Source: Acetobacteraceae bacterium (lineage in GTDB: Bacteria > Pseudomonadota > Alphaproteobacteria > Acetobacterales > Acetobacteraceae). Taken from it: 7,208 nt of DNA. Made by a program: the position numbers and the translations under genes. Under the pieces are notes generated by a model. It was not told the origin of the DNA. It ran no database searches and worked only from the letters and a program-made list of their open reading frames with translations. Each line of letters opens with the position of its first letter. The stretch's first letter is position 1. Below, piece after piece: positions 1 through 6,517 of the stretch. The stretch spans positions 1-7,208 of the forward strand of contig JANXRT010000035.1 of the NCBI GenBank assembly GCA_025356735.1. Direction: 5' to 3'.

Positions 1-351
1 GCCTTCAGCGTCGTCCTGGCAACCAGCCTGATCGGCGTCCTCCCAATATCCGACTGGCGGATACCGGGCTTCCTCCTCGTCGCCATCGGGTTGCTCGGCG
101 TACTCTACTCCTGGCGTGTGTGGAGCCGGATGGTCCAGGGCGGCATCGCCAAATCCATCGATCTGGAGGATCGGGTCTGGTACACGATGGTCCCCGCCGC
201 CGCCTACCTCATCCTGGCCGCGTCAGGCATCACCCTCGACACGCCGGTCGCCAGCGCCGCTCTGGCGGTCGGCGTCTGCCTGCTTCTGCTCGCCGGCATC
301 CGCAACGCCTGGGACATGACGACCTGGATCGTCCTTCGCCGCGAGCAATGA
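1..351 (+). CDS. Small multi-pass membrane protein, 5' end missing
   Basis: The reading frame is open from the first base of the window to a TGA at 349-351, so the start lies outside and 116 residues are visible. The visible part is strongly hydrophobic. I see about four membrane segments: one at the left edge (AFSVVLATSLIGVL), one around residues 22-40 (GFLLVAIGLLGVLYSW), one around 60-78 (VWYTMVPAAAYLILAASG) and one around 84-100 (ALAVGVCLLLLAG). Short charged loops separate them, and the tail ends in basic and acidic residues (LRREQ). A TTG at 91 could serve as a start, but the hydrophobic coding character continues upstream of it, so a longer gene is more likely. It is convergent with the monooxygenase gene, with 34 bases between the two stops. 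I do not recognise a family. It is probably an inner-membrane protein of unknown role. Confidence 0.6.
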   Translation, partial: AFSVVLATSLIGVLPISDWRIPGFLLVAIGLLGVLYSWRVWSRMVQGGIAKSIDLEDRVWYTMVPAAAYLILAASGITLDTPVASAALAVGVCLLLLAGIRNAWDMTTWIVLRREQ

Positions 352-385
352 AGCCGCACCGCGGCCCACACAAGCCCGCCGGAAG

Positions 386-1888
386 TCACCCGTAAACGAA
401 CGTCCCATCGTCCAAATCAATCGCCGGCCACTCGTCCTTCTCGGTCCAGTAATCCTGCGTGTGCTGCCATTCCGGCTTGTCGCCGCGCTTGGGCAGCAGG
501 TGCATCCCGCGCATGATGTAGCCCGGATTGAAGTTGTCGGTGTCGATCCACGGCAGCCGCTTCATGTCGCGGTCTTCTTCCCGCAACGAGGGCGTCACCT
601 TCCGCACCCCCTTCTCCGCCATGTGGTTGAGCAGCCGGCAGACGAAGTCCCCGACCAGGTCCGCCCGCAACGTCCAGCTCGCCCGGAAATAGCCGAATAC
701 CCAGGCCAGGTTCGGCACCCCGGTGAACATCATGCCGCGATAGGTCACAGTGTCGGAGAACACCAGCGGCTCGCCGTCGATCTCGAACGCGATGTCGCCC
801 AGCACGTTCAGGTTGAAGCCGGTCGCCGTGATGACGATGTCGGCGTCCAGGAACTTCCCGGATTTCAGCTCGATGCCGTTCGCCGTGAACTTCGAGATCT
901 CATCCGTGACCACCGACGCTTTCCCGCCTTTGATCCCCTGGAACAGGTCGGCATCCGGGATGAAGGCGATGCGCTGGCGCCACGGCCGGTAGCTCGGCGT
1001 GAAATGCGTCTCCACGTCGTAATCGGCGCCAAGATGCGCCCGTACCGCGCCCAGCAGCTCCTGCTTCACCACCTCAGGCTCGGAGAACGAGCGTCGCGTG
1101 AAGGTATCCTGATCCCGGAGAATCTTTCGGCGAACGATCTCGTGCACCCAGCGCTCGTCGATCTCCAGCGCCCGCAGCTCTTCGGCCAGCGGGATCGCGT
1201 TGCGCCCGGTGCGGAAATACGTGGGGGAGCGCTGCAGCATCGTCACGTGGCCGCAATTGGGCGCAATCGCCGGCACCAGGGTCGCGGCCGTCGCCCCCGA
1301 GCCGATCACCACCACGTTCTTGCCGGCGCCGTCGAAATCCTCCGGCCAGTTCTGCGGATGGATCATCTTTCCCTTGAAGTCGCCCATCCCCGGCCACTCG
1401 GGCGTGTAGCCCTCCGAATGCCGGTAATAGCCCTGGCACATCCACAGGAAGTTGGTGCTGAACCGAACCGCCTCGCCACTATCCGTCCGCGTCGCCTCGA
1501 TCGTCCACAAATTGTCCCGGCTCGACCAGCTCGCCGAGTTGATCCTGTGATGATACCGGATATGTCGCCCCAGATCATTCTCGGCGATAACCTCGCCCAT
1601 GTACGCCAAAATCTCCGCCGCCGTCGCGATCGGCGCGCTCGTCCATGGCTTGAACCGGTAGCCGAACGTGTGCAGGTCACTGTCCGACCGGATGCCCGGA
1701 TACTTGTGCGTCAACCAGGTGCCGCCGAAGCTCTCCTGCGTCTCCAGAACCACAAAGCTCTTGCCCGGGCACTGCACCCCCAGATGGTAGGCGCCCCCAA
1801 CCCCGGAAATGCCCGCGCCGACGATCAGCACATCGAAATGCTCGACCTGTTGCGCGCTCGGCCTGGTGATCTCGGTAAGTTCGTTCAT
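386..1888 (-). CDS. Flavin-containing Baeyer-Villiger monooxygenase, EthA type
   Basis: This 500-residue protein is a class B flavoprotein monooxygenase, close to the usual length of EthA-like enzymes (about 490). Such enzymes use FAD, NADPH and O2 to insert oxygen into ketones, or to oxidise sulphides and thioamides. The sequence shows an N-terminal FAD Rossmann motif GAGISG (24-29) and the type I BVMO motif GGTW....YPG...D (55-69). It also has the BVMO fingerprint FxGxxxHxxxWP as FKGKMIHPQNWP (171-182), a second, NADPH-binding Rossmann loop GSGATAA (196-202) and the conserved ATGFN (355-359). There is no signal peptide or membrane segment, so it is probably cytosolic. The ATG at 1888 fits the expected N terminus. 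Upstream is only a weak ribosome site (GAGAGAAG, then GGAA three bases before ATG). It lies 84 bases downstream of the TPP enzyme gene on the same strand and is possibly co-transcribed. The family call is firm; the substrate is unknown. Confidence 0.92.
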   Translation of the reverse strand: MNELTEITRPSAQQVEHFDVLIVGAGISGVGGAYHLGVQCPGKSFVVLETQESFGGTWLTHKYPGIRSDSDLHTFGYRFKPWTSAPIATAAEILAYMGEVIAENDLGRHIRYHHRINSASWSSRDNLWTIEATRTDSGEAVRFSTNFLWMCQGYYRHSEGYTPEWPGMGDFKGKMIHPQNWPEDFDGAGKNVVVIGSGATAATLVPAIAPNCGHVTMLQRSPTYFRTGRNAIPLAEELRALEIDERWVHEIVRRKILRDQDTFTRRSFSEPEVVKQELLGAVRAHLGADYDVETHFTPSYRPWRQRIAFIPDADLFQGIKGGKASVVTDEISKFTANGIELKSGKFLDADIVITATGFNLNVLGDIAFEIDGEPLVFSDTVTYRGMMFTGVPNLAWVFGYFRASWTLRADLVGDFVCRLLNHMAEKGVRKVTPSLREEDRDMKRLPWIDTDNFNPGYIMRGMHLLPKRGDKPEWQHTQDYWTEKDEWPAIDLDDGTFVYG

Positions 1889-1916
1889 CGGTTCCGGTCT
1901 TCTCTCTGCATGGATG

Positions 1917-1973
1917 GCGGCTCGCAGCGAAATATCGTGCGCCCGAACAAATAGAGCAATGCCCGCGAGCCGC
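1917..1973. repeat. 9-bp inverted repeat spanning the gap between the TPP enzyme and monooxygenase genes
   Basis: GCGGCTCGC at 1917-1925 is the exact reverse complement of GCGAGCCGC at 1965-1973. The 39 bases between are less GC-rich than their surroundings. The right arm touches the TAG stop of the TPP enzyme gene (1973-1975). On the minus-strand transcript it could form a hairpin between the two genes. There is no following T-run, so it is not a typical terminator. The gap also holds a weak promoter-like pair for the monooxygenase on the minus strand (TTGCTC, 17 bases, GATATT). Function is unproven. Confidence 0.35.
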
Positions 1974-3625
1974 TACCGCCGCCGCCAGGCGCTCATCTGC
2001 GTCGGCGAGCTATGCACATGCACCACAACCGGCCGGTCCCGCACGGCGAACGCCGCCGCGATCCCCGGCGCAACCTCCGCCTCGCTGCCGATCGTGATCC
2101 CCTCCGCCCCGAACGCCCGTCCCCACGCGGCAAAATCCGGGTTGGTCAGCCCGGTGGCACTGGCATGGGGCCGACCGGGATAGCGCATGTGATGGTGCAT
2201 CCCGATCGTCCCATACATCCTGTTATCGGAGATGATCAGGATCGGGTTGACCCCATACATCCGCGCCGTCGCCAGCTCGTTGCCGGTCATCAGCGCCCCG
2301 CCATCGCCGCAAAACGCCACCGCCTGCCTGCCCGGCCGCCGCAGCGCCGCCGCCACCGCCATCGGCACCCCCGCCCCCATCGCGCCGACGATCGAGGACA
2401 GGAAAACCTGTCCCGGCTTGAAGTCGATGTAACGATGCATGAACGACGAGAAATTGCCCGCATCCGAAGTGATCGCCGCATCCGCCGCCAGATGTTTTCC
2501 GACTTCCACGGCAACCGCCGCAAAATTCACCCCATCCTCGGTCGGCTCCCACACCGGCGCCATCAGCCGCCTATGGATCGCGTTCAGCCCGGCAATCCAG
2601 GCCCGCCGCTCATCGCTCACCTTGGGCGCCGGCCGCGCCAGCAGCGCGCGAATCAACGCCTGCGGGTCGGACGCGATGCCCAGGTCCGGCCGCCACACCC
2701 GCCCAAGCTCGTCCGCATCCGGCCACACATGCACCAGCGGCAGCTGAGGCTGCGGCGCCGTCGGGAACGTATAAGCCTGGCTCACGCTGTCGGTCAGCCG
2801 CTCGCCCAACGCCACCAGAAGATCGGCGCGCTTCATCTCGTCCAGCAACTCCTTCGGCACCCGAATGCCCATGTACCCGCCATAATTCGGATGCGCGCTG
2901 TCGAACAACGTCGGCCGCCGGTGCGTCGGGCTGACCGGCAATCCCCAGCGCTCGGCAAGCTGCGCCAGTTCCCCCGACACGCCCGCGCCGCCTACCGCGC
3001 CACCCACCCAAACCAACGGCCTTTGCGCCGCCGCCAGCATCCCCGCCAGCGCATCCACATCCTGCGGCCGAGGCCCGGAAAACGCCCGCGGCCGAGCCTG
3101 GTCCACCGGCGCATCGCAAGGCTCGTCGAACAGATCCTCGGGCAGAATCACTGCAACCGGCCCCGGCGTGCCGCTCTCCGCCAGGTGGAACGCCCGCGCG
3201 ATCGCCTCCGACGCCATCACCGGCTCGTTGACCTCGATCACCGCCTTGGTCACGTCAGCCAGCAACCGCGAATAATTCTGCTCCTGCAGCGCCTGCCGCC
3301 CAAAATCCCGCCGCTCGACCTGCCCGATCAGGATTACCAACGGCGAGCAGTCATGGAACGCCGTGTGCAGCGCCACCATCGCGTTCGATAGGCCGGGCCC
3401 GCGGGAAACCACGCACGCCCCCGCCCTTCCGCCGCGCATCCGCCCATCCGCCACCGCCATGAACGCCGCACCACCCTCGTGCCGGCAGACGATCAGCCGG
3501 ATCGAGTTCATCTCGTTCAGCGCGTCGGTCAGCCCAAGGTAGCTTTCGCCCGGAACGCAATAAAGTAGATCGATGTCGTGCGCGTGCAGGCTCTCGGCCA
3601 GCAGCCGCGATACGGTACGTGTCAT
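1973..3625 (-). CDS. Acetolactate-synthase-like thiamine diphosphate-dependent enzyme
   Basis: This 550-residue protein has the three-domain layout of the acetolactate synthase/pyruvate oxidase family. The N-terminal PYR domain (about 1-165) carries the catalytic glutamate E50 in CRHEGGAAF and the GPGLSNA loop (76-82). The central domain (about 187-335) contains PLVWVGGAV. The C-terminal PP domain has the ThDP/Mg motif GDGG (440-443), ending in DNRMYG (467-472), where the first Asn of the usual NN is Asp. Enzymes of this family decarboxylate 2-keto acids and transfer the resulting unit, and some act on oxalyl-CoA or sulphoacetaldehyde. The frame stays open far upstream, to 3967. I place the start at the ATG at 3625 because GAGGGGA sits 5 bases before it, the protein then begins at the family's usual point (MTRTVSRLLAESL), and the upstream part is antisense to the YqaA gene. 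No ilvN-like regulatory subunit is adjacent, so biosynthetic acetolactate synthase is unlikely. The substrate is unknown. Confidence 0.88.
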   Translation of the reverse strand: MTRTVSRLLAESLHAHDIDLLYCVPGESYLGLTDALNEMNSIRLIVCRHEGGAAFMAVADGRMRGGRAGACVVSRGPGLSNAMVALHTAFHDCSPLVILIGQVERRDFGRQALQEQNYSRLLADVTKAVIEVNEPVMASEAIARAFHLAESGTPGPVAVILPEDLFDEPCDAPVDQARPRAFSGPRPQDVDALAGMLAAAQRPLVWVGGAVGGAGVSGELAQLAERWGLPVSPTHRRPTLFDSAHPNYGGYMGIRVPKELLDEMKRADLLVALGERLTDSVSQAYTFPTAPQPQLPLVHVWPDADELGRVWRPDLGIASDPQALIRALLARPAPKVSDERRAWIAGLNAIHRRLMAPVWEPTEDGVNFAAVAVEVGKHLAADAAITSDAGNFSSFMHRYIDFKPGQVFLSSIVGAMGAGVPMAVAAALRRPGRQAVAFCGDGGALMTGNELATARMYGVNPILIISDNRMYGTIGMHHHMRYPGRPHASATGLTNPDFAAWGRAFGAEGITIGSEAEVAPGIAAAFAVRDRPVVVHVHSSPTQMSAWRRR

Positions 3626-3717
3626 GGCGTCCCCTCGGTTCGCAAGGACGATAGACCGCAGCGCTTGTCCCGCAACCCCGCGCGTGGCAACCACACGGGC
3701 AACCACGGGGAAACAAG
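3626..3717. promoter_or_regulatory. Divergent promoter region with GGCAACCAC repeats
   Basis: These 92 bases separate the start of the TPP enzyme gene (minus) from that of the YqaA-like gene (plus) and must carry both promoters. For the minus strand, TTGCGG (complement of 3670-3675), a 16-base spacer and TATCGT (complement of 3648-3653) is a weak candidate promoter. Next to it, GGCAACCAC occurs twice, 12 bases apart (3686-3694 and 3698-3706), with a third partial GCAACC at 3672. The first copy is also a small palindrome, GTGG-CAA-CCAC (3684-3694). This could be a regulator site. The ribosome site of the YqaA-like gene, GGGGAA (3707-3712), follows directly. Confidence 0.4.
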
Positions 3718-4296
3718 ATGCTGCGCCGCTTCTACGACCGCATCCTGGCCCTGTCCGCCTCGCGTAACGCACCTTGGTGGCTGGCCGCCATCGCCTTCGC
3801 CGAGGCCAGCTTCTTCCCGATCCCACCCGACGCCCTGCTGATCCCGATGGCTCTGGCCCGGCCCGAACGCGCCTGGCGCCTCGCCGCGATCTGCACCCTG
3901 GGCAGCGTCGCCGGCGGCGCCCTCGGCTGGCTGATCGGCTACGCCCTCCTCCAGCAGCTCGCGGCACCCATCCTCGCCCTCTACGGCTACGGCGACAAAT
4001 TCGCCGCCTTCCAGGCCACCTTCGCCCAGTACGGCTTGGAGATCATCCTGCTCAAGGGCCTGCTGCCGATCCCCTACAAGATTATCACCATCGCCGCCGG
4101 CGCCGCCGCCTACAATTTCCCAATGTTCATGGGGGCCAGCCTGCTAACCCGCGGCGCCCGCTTTTTCCTCGTCGCCGGCCTGATCCGCTATTTTGGCGAG
4201 CCCGTCCGCGACTTCATCGAGCGCCGCCTGGGCCTCGTTACCGTCGGCGTCGCCACCAGCATAGTCGGCGGCTTCCTCGCTCTCAAACTCTTGTAG
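3718..4296 (+). CDS. YqaA/DedA-family (VTT domain) inner-membrane protein
   Basis: This 192-residue integral membrane protein resembles the YqaA branch of the DedA/SNARE-associated (VTT) family, which is about this length. Seen in the sequence: an early hydrophobic segment with E29 followed by FFPIPPD (32-38), a glycine-rich helix GSVAGGALGWLIGY (62-75), the signature KGLLPIPYK (113-121), then LLTRGARFFLVAG (142-154), and a C-terminal membrane helix (about 173-191). The Glu/Asp near the N terminus and the arginines of TRGAR correspond to conserved residues of the superfamily. Some members act in lipid-carrier flipping and membrane homeostasis, but the YqaA branch itself is poorly characterised. 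The ATG at 3718 is preceded by GGGGAA at good spacing. The binding-protein gene follows 62 bases after its last base in the same direction and may be co-transcribed. Confidence 0.85.
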   Translation: MLRRFYDRILALSASRNAPWWLAAIAFAEASFFPIPPDALLIPMALARPERAWRLAAICTLGSVAGGALGWLIGYALLQQLAAPILALYGYGDKFAAFQATFAQYGLEIILLKGLLPIPYKIITIAAGAAAYNFPMFMGASLLTRGARFFLVAGLIRYFGEPVRDFIERRLGLVTVGVATSIVGGFLALKLL

Positions 4297-4357
4297 AGCG
4301 CCCAAACAAAACCCGGTTAGGCTCGCCCCCAGAACAAAAAACACGGGGAGGCCACCG

Positions 4358-5608
4358 ATGAAGACGCATCCACTGCGCCTGCTGGCACTGTTCCTGCTGA
4401 CAATAACCGCAGCCCAGGCCGCCCCGCTCCCCGAATCCGCCGGCACCATCAAGATCGGCTACACCGACGGCCTCTCCGGCTTCGGCGCCCTCACCGGCGA
4501 CGGCAACATGAAGCACATCCAGACCGGCGTGGAGTGGGTCAACGACCACGGCGGCGTGCTCGGCAAACGCCTCGAACTCGTCGCCATCGACAACAAGGGC
4601 CTGCCCGCCGACGCCGTCGTCGCCCTGCAAACCATGCTCGACCAGAACCTCCCCGTCGTCCTCAACTGCGGCGCCTCCAACGTCTCCGCGGCCCTGATCT
4701 CCGCCATAGACAAGAACAACGAGCGCAACCCCGCCCACCGCATCGTCTACGTCAACTGCGGCGGCGTCGCCCCCGAGCTCACCAACGAGAAATGCAGTTT
4801 TTGGCATTTCCGCGTCGACGCTAACGCCACCATGAAATCCGAGATCATGGTCCGCGCCCTGCCGCCCTCGATCACCAAAATATACCTGATCAATCAGGAC
4901 TACCTGTTCGGCCAGGCCGTCCAGCGCGACGTCCGCGCCTATCTCACCAAACTCCGCCCCGACGTCCAGATCGTCGGCGACGAGCTCGTCCCCCTCGGCA
5001 AGGTCCAGGACTTCTCCCCCTACGTCTCGAAAATCCGGGCCTCCGGCGCCCAGGCCGTGCTAACCGGCAACTGGGGCAAGGACATGCACCTGCTCATCAA
5101 GTCGAGCAACGACGCCGGCCTCAACGCGCACTACTACACCTTCTACGCCCACCTCGCCGGCGGCCCGACCGCCATCGGCCCGTCAGGCGACGGCCGCATC
5201 CACTCGGTCATGGCCTTCAACGAGAACATCCCGGTCGAAACCAAAAACGCCGCCCTCGAAGCCTGGGTCCAGAAATTCCACGACAGCCACGACTTCGACT
5301 TTTCCAGCGCCAACCTGCCGCTATCGGTCATGTTCATCCAGGCCGCCATCAACAAGGCCAACAGCACCGACCCGCTCGCGATCGCCAACAACCTCGACGG
5401 CCTCACCATAAAAGATCTCGCCGGCCACGACGCCACGCTCCGCGCCGAGGACCACCAGGTCCTGATGGCCTACTACGTCGGCACCTTTACCAAAGGCACA
5501 AAATTCCAGTCGGAGAAAACCGGCCTTGGCTGGAAGACAGACACCACAATCCTCGGCCCGGAGACCGCCCAGCCGACCACCTGCAAGATGAAGCGGCCCG
5601 TAGCATAG
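4358..5608 (+). CDS. Periplasmic substrate-binding protein of an ABC transporter, branched-chain amino acid (LivJ) type
   Basis: This 416-residue protein belongs to the Peripla_BP_6 family. It starts with a classical Sec signal peptide: basic MKTHPLR, a hydrophobic core, and likely cleavage after AQA (residue 21). The mature protein opens with IKIGYTDGLSGFGALTGDGN (31-50), the typical first strand and ligand loop, then the GVEWVNDHGGVLGKRLEL region (57-74). The hinge/second-lobe strand ITKIYLINQDYLFGQAVQRD (172-191) and KIRASGAQAVLTG (225-237) follow. Four cysteines (104, 134, 146, 409) could form disulphides in the periplasm. GGGGAGG at 4345-4351 is a strong ribosome site for the ATG at 4358. 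Ligands of such proteins include amino acids, amides, urea and aromatic acids; this one cannot be assigned. No permease or ATPase genes lie next to it: upstream is the YqaA-like gene and downstream a repeat and a toxin-antitoxin operon. It is therefore an orphan here. Confidence 0.9.
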   Translation: MKTHPLRLLALFLLTITAAQAAPLPESAGTIKIGYTDGLSGFGALTGDGNMKHIQTGVEWVNDHGGVLGKRLELVAIDNKGLPADAVVALQTMLDQNLPVVLNCGASNVSAALISAIDKNNERNPAHRIVYVNCGGVAPELTNEKCSFWHFRVDANATMKSEIMVRALPPSITKIYLINQDYLFGQAVQRDVRAYLTKLRPDVQIVGDELVPLGKVQDFSPYVSKIRASGAQAVLTGNWGKDMHLLIKSSNDAGLNAHYYTFYAHLAGGPTAIGPSGDGRIHSVMAFNENIPVETKNAALEAWVQKFHDSHDFDFSSANLPLSVMFIQAAINKANSTDPLAIANNLDGLTIKDLAGHDATLRAEDHQVLMAYYVGTFTKGTKFQSEKTGLGWKTDTTILGPETAQPTTCKMKRPVA

Positions 5609-5610
5609 TT

Positions 5611-5671
5611 AAGGCCGGGCTCTGCCCAGACCCGCCAAGGGGCCGTCGCCCCTTGGAACCCCTCTATTTAG
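5611..5671. repeat. Structured intergenic repeat, copy 1
   Basis: This 61-base element starts two bases after the stop of the binding-protein gene and matches 6518-6580 almost throughout. It contains a small GGGC-TCT-GCCC hairpin (5617-5627) and a perfect 9-bp stem, CCAAGGGGC (5635-5643) and GCCCCTTGG (5648-5656), with a CGTC loop. It ends in ACCCCTCTATTTAG. No T-run follows the stem on either strand, so it is not a textbook intrinsic terminator, although its place between convergent genes would suit transcript termination or 3'-end protection. GC-rich hairpin repeats of this general look are common between genes in Alphaproteobacteria; I infer it is a dispersed REP-like family. Confidence 0.8.
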
Positions 5672-5737
5672 AACCTTCGCGCGAGCAAGGGCGATTCGCA
5701 CCGCAAGGGTCGTCTTGCCCAGGCCTCCCTTGGTGCC
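5672..5737 (-). pseudogene. Fragment of a ParA/MinD-like ATPase: isolated P-loop remnant
   Basis: Read on the minus strand from 5737 to 5672, the 66 bases just after the toxin gene encode G-TKGGLGKTTLAVRIALAR and four further residues. KGGLGKTT (codons 5731-5708) matches exactly the deviant Walker A motif KGGxGKTT of the ParA/MinD/Soj family, and the following TLAVRIALA resembles the helix after that P-loop. The frame is shifted relative to the toxin. Upstream it runs into toxin coding sequence with no beta strand of its own, and downstream it enters repeat copy 1, so no complete ATPase is encoded. I read it as the relic of a partition-type ATPase gene cut by the repeat and the toxin gene. 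An NB-ARC-type P-loop (GGLGKTTLA) is an alternative, but the lysine before GG favours ParA. Chance similarity is unlikely given the length of the match but cannot be excluded. Confidence 0.5.
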
Positions 5738-6156
5738 TACTCCTCCCAAGGGTTGACGATCGCCACACCCACGCCCTCAAAGTCGGCCACGTTGCGGGTG
5801 ACCACGCTCGCCCCGCGCACGCGCGCAATTGCGGCCATCATGAGATCGACGGTCCCGCTCGGCCGTCCTGCCTTCCGGCGTGCCGCGAATGCCTCGGCAT
5901 AGGCGGCGGCCGCTTCGGTGTCGAATGGCAGGATGCGCCCGTCGAAATCGACGGCGAACATGGCGCGCGCGGCCTCCCCCAGGTCGGCGCGGCAACGGCC
6001 GCTTGGCATGATGGCAAGGCCGGAGAGGATTTCTGCCTGGCACACGGCGGCCGTGAACAGCTCCTCCGAGGGCTGCCTTACAATCCAGTCCGCGATTTTG
6101 CGATCAGGCTCGGGACGCATGATCTCGGAAAGCATGTTGGTATCGAGCATCAGCAT
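5737..6156 (-). CDS. PIN-domain ribonuclease toxin, VapC/FitB-like
   Basis: This 139-residue protein is a PIN-domain nuclease, the toxin of a type II toxin-antitoxin pair; such toxins cleave RNA (tRNA or rRNA in characterised VapCs) in the cytosol. The N terminus MLMLDTNMLSE has the first catalytic Asp (D5). E42 sits in CQAEILSGLA, D104 in GTVDLMMAAIA, and TRNVADFEGVGV (120-131) is the typical last strand with N122 and D125. The acidic residues needed for metal binding are all present, so it looks intact. The start ATG (6156-6154) overlaps the antitoxin stop (TGA 6152-6150) within ATGCTGATG. A second in-frame ATG two codons later (TGATG) would also give a normal N terminus, MLDTN. There is no strong ribosome site of its own, so translation is probably coupled to the antitoxin. 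Confidence 0.92.
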   Translation of the reverse strand: MLMLDTNMLSEIMRPEPDRKIADWIVRQPSEELFTAAVCQAEILSGLAIMPSGRCRADLGEAARAMFAVDFDGRILPFDTEAAAAYAEAFAARRKAGRPSGTVDLMMAAIARVRGASVVTRNVADFEGVGVAIVNPWEE

Positions 6157-6428
6157 CCGTCGAACCGGGGCGGCTCGCGGACCGGCTCACGCGGAGGCAG
6201 TTCGAGATCGACCCCGCCCAGCGGTGCAAAACGGGCGCGAACCCGATCGTAGAGGTGGCGCACAGCCGGGGCTTCCTGCGGCGTCAGCGCGGTTTGCAAA
6301 ATGCGGCGCGCCTCCGCCTCCATCGACTGGCCGTGCTGGGCGGCGCGGACGCGCAGCCGCTCCTTGAGAGCCGGATCCAGGTTGCGAATGGTGATCGAGG
6401 CTGGAGCAGGGTGTCTGCTGGTAGGCAT
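6150..6428 (-). CDS. Ribbon-helix-helix antitoxin, FitA-like (VapB)
   Basis: From the ATG at 6428 this is a 92-residue protein. Its ribbon-helix-helix DNA-binding domain has the beta strand SITIRNLD (11-18), helix A PALKERLRVRAAQHG (19-33) and helix B SMEAEARRILQTAL (35-48). The proline- and charge-rich tail (about 50-92, including RARFAPLGGVDLELPPR) should wrap the toxin. It neutralises the PIN toxin encoded just downstream and, with it, should repress its own promoter. The frame stays open to a TTG at 6500, but I prefer the ATG at 6428: it gives the normal FitA N terminus, and the promoter and operator lie between the two. AGGGG lies only one base before the ATG, too close for a normal ribosome site, which fits leaderless translation. 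The four-base-apart stop/start signals of antitoxin and toxin overlap by seven bases. Confidence 0.9.
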   Translation of the reverse strand: MPTSRHPAPASITIRNLDPALKERLRVRAAQHGQSMEAEARRILQTALTPQEAPAVRHLYDRVRARFAPLGGVDLELPPREPVREPPRFDGC

Positions 6429-6434
6429 GCCCCT

Positions 6435-6463
6435 ACTGTAATCAGTGATTGCACTGATACCAA
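6435..6463 (-). promoter_or_regulatory. Toxin-antitoxin promoter with operator palindrome in its spacer
   Basis: On the minus strand TTGGTA (6463-6458) and TACAGT (6440-6435), each matching 4 of 6 consensus bases, are 17 bases apart. A perfect inverted repeat ATCAGTG-CAAT-CACTGAT (6441-6458) fills that spacer. Its position, blocking RNA polymerase, is where a ribbon-helix-helix antitoxin would bind for autoregulation. TACAGT ends six bases before the antitoxin ATG, so transcription should begin at or next to the start codon, giving a leaderless mRNA. The palindrome is read directly; promoter strength and binding are inferred. Confidence 0.65.
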
Positions 6464-6517
6464 ATTGCGAATTGCTTTGCGTCAAACGACGGAACGGCAA
6501 ACCTATCTGGGCGCGGC

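Noticed and set aside
461..1954. 497-codon open frame on the plus strand
   Set aside because: It is antisense to the monooxygenase, which has clear FAD, BVMO and NADPH motifs. The translation is Arg/His/Pro-rich with no recognisable domain, as expected from the reverse of a GC-rich gene.
2012..3391. 459-codon open frame on the plus strand
   Set aside because: It is antisense to the TPP enzyme, extremely Arg/His/Pro-rich, with no domain and no plausible start.
3626..3967. N-terminal extension of the TPP enzyme by 114 residues
   Set aside because: The extension is Arg/Gly-rich, lies antisense to the YqaA-like gene and its promoter, and the ATG at 3625 has a good ribosome site and the normal family N terminus.
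3774..4361. 195-codon open frame on the plus strand
   Set aside because: It is an out-of-frame Arg/Pro-rich shadow of the YqaA-like gene, whose own frame shows membrane helices and family motifs.
4283..4807. 174-codon open frame on the minus strand
   Set aside because: It is antisense to the signal peptide and first lobe of the binding protein; a Gly/Val/Asp-rich shadow.
5635..5671. Repeat copy 1 as a classical rho-independent terminator of the binding-protein gene
   Set aside because: The 9-bp stem is strong, but it is followed by GAACCCC rather than a T-run on either strand, so I keep it as a structured repeat with possible termination role only.
5653..6252. 199-codon open frame on the plus strand over the toxin gene
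   Set aside because: It is antisense to the PIN toxin and antitoxin, starts inside repeat copy 1 and has no recognisable domain.
6429..6500. Longer FitA-like antitoxin starting at TTG 6500
   Set aside because: The extra 24 residues would cover the promoter and operator palindrome, and they do not resemble an antitoxin N terminus.
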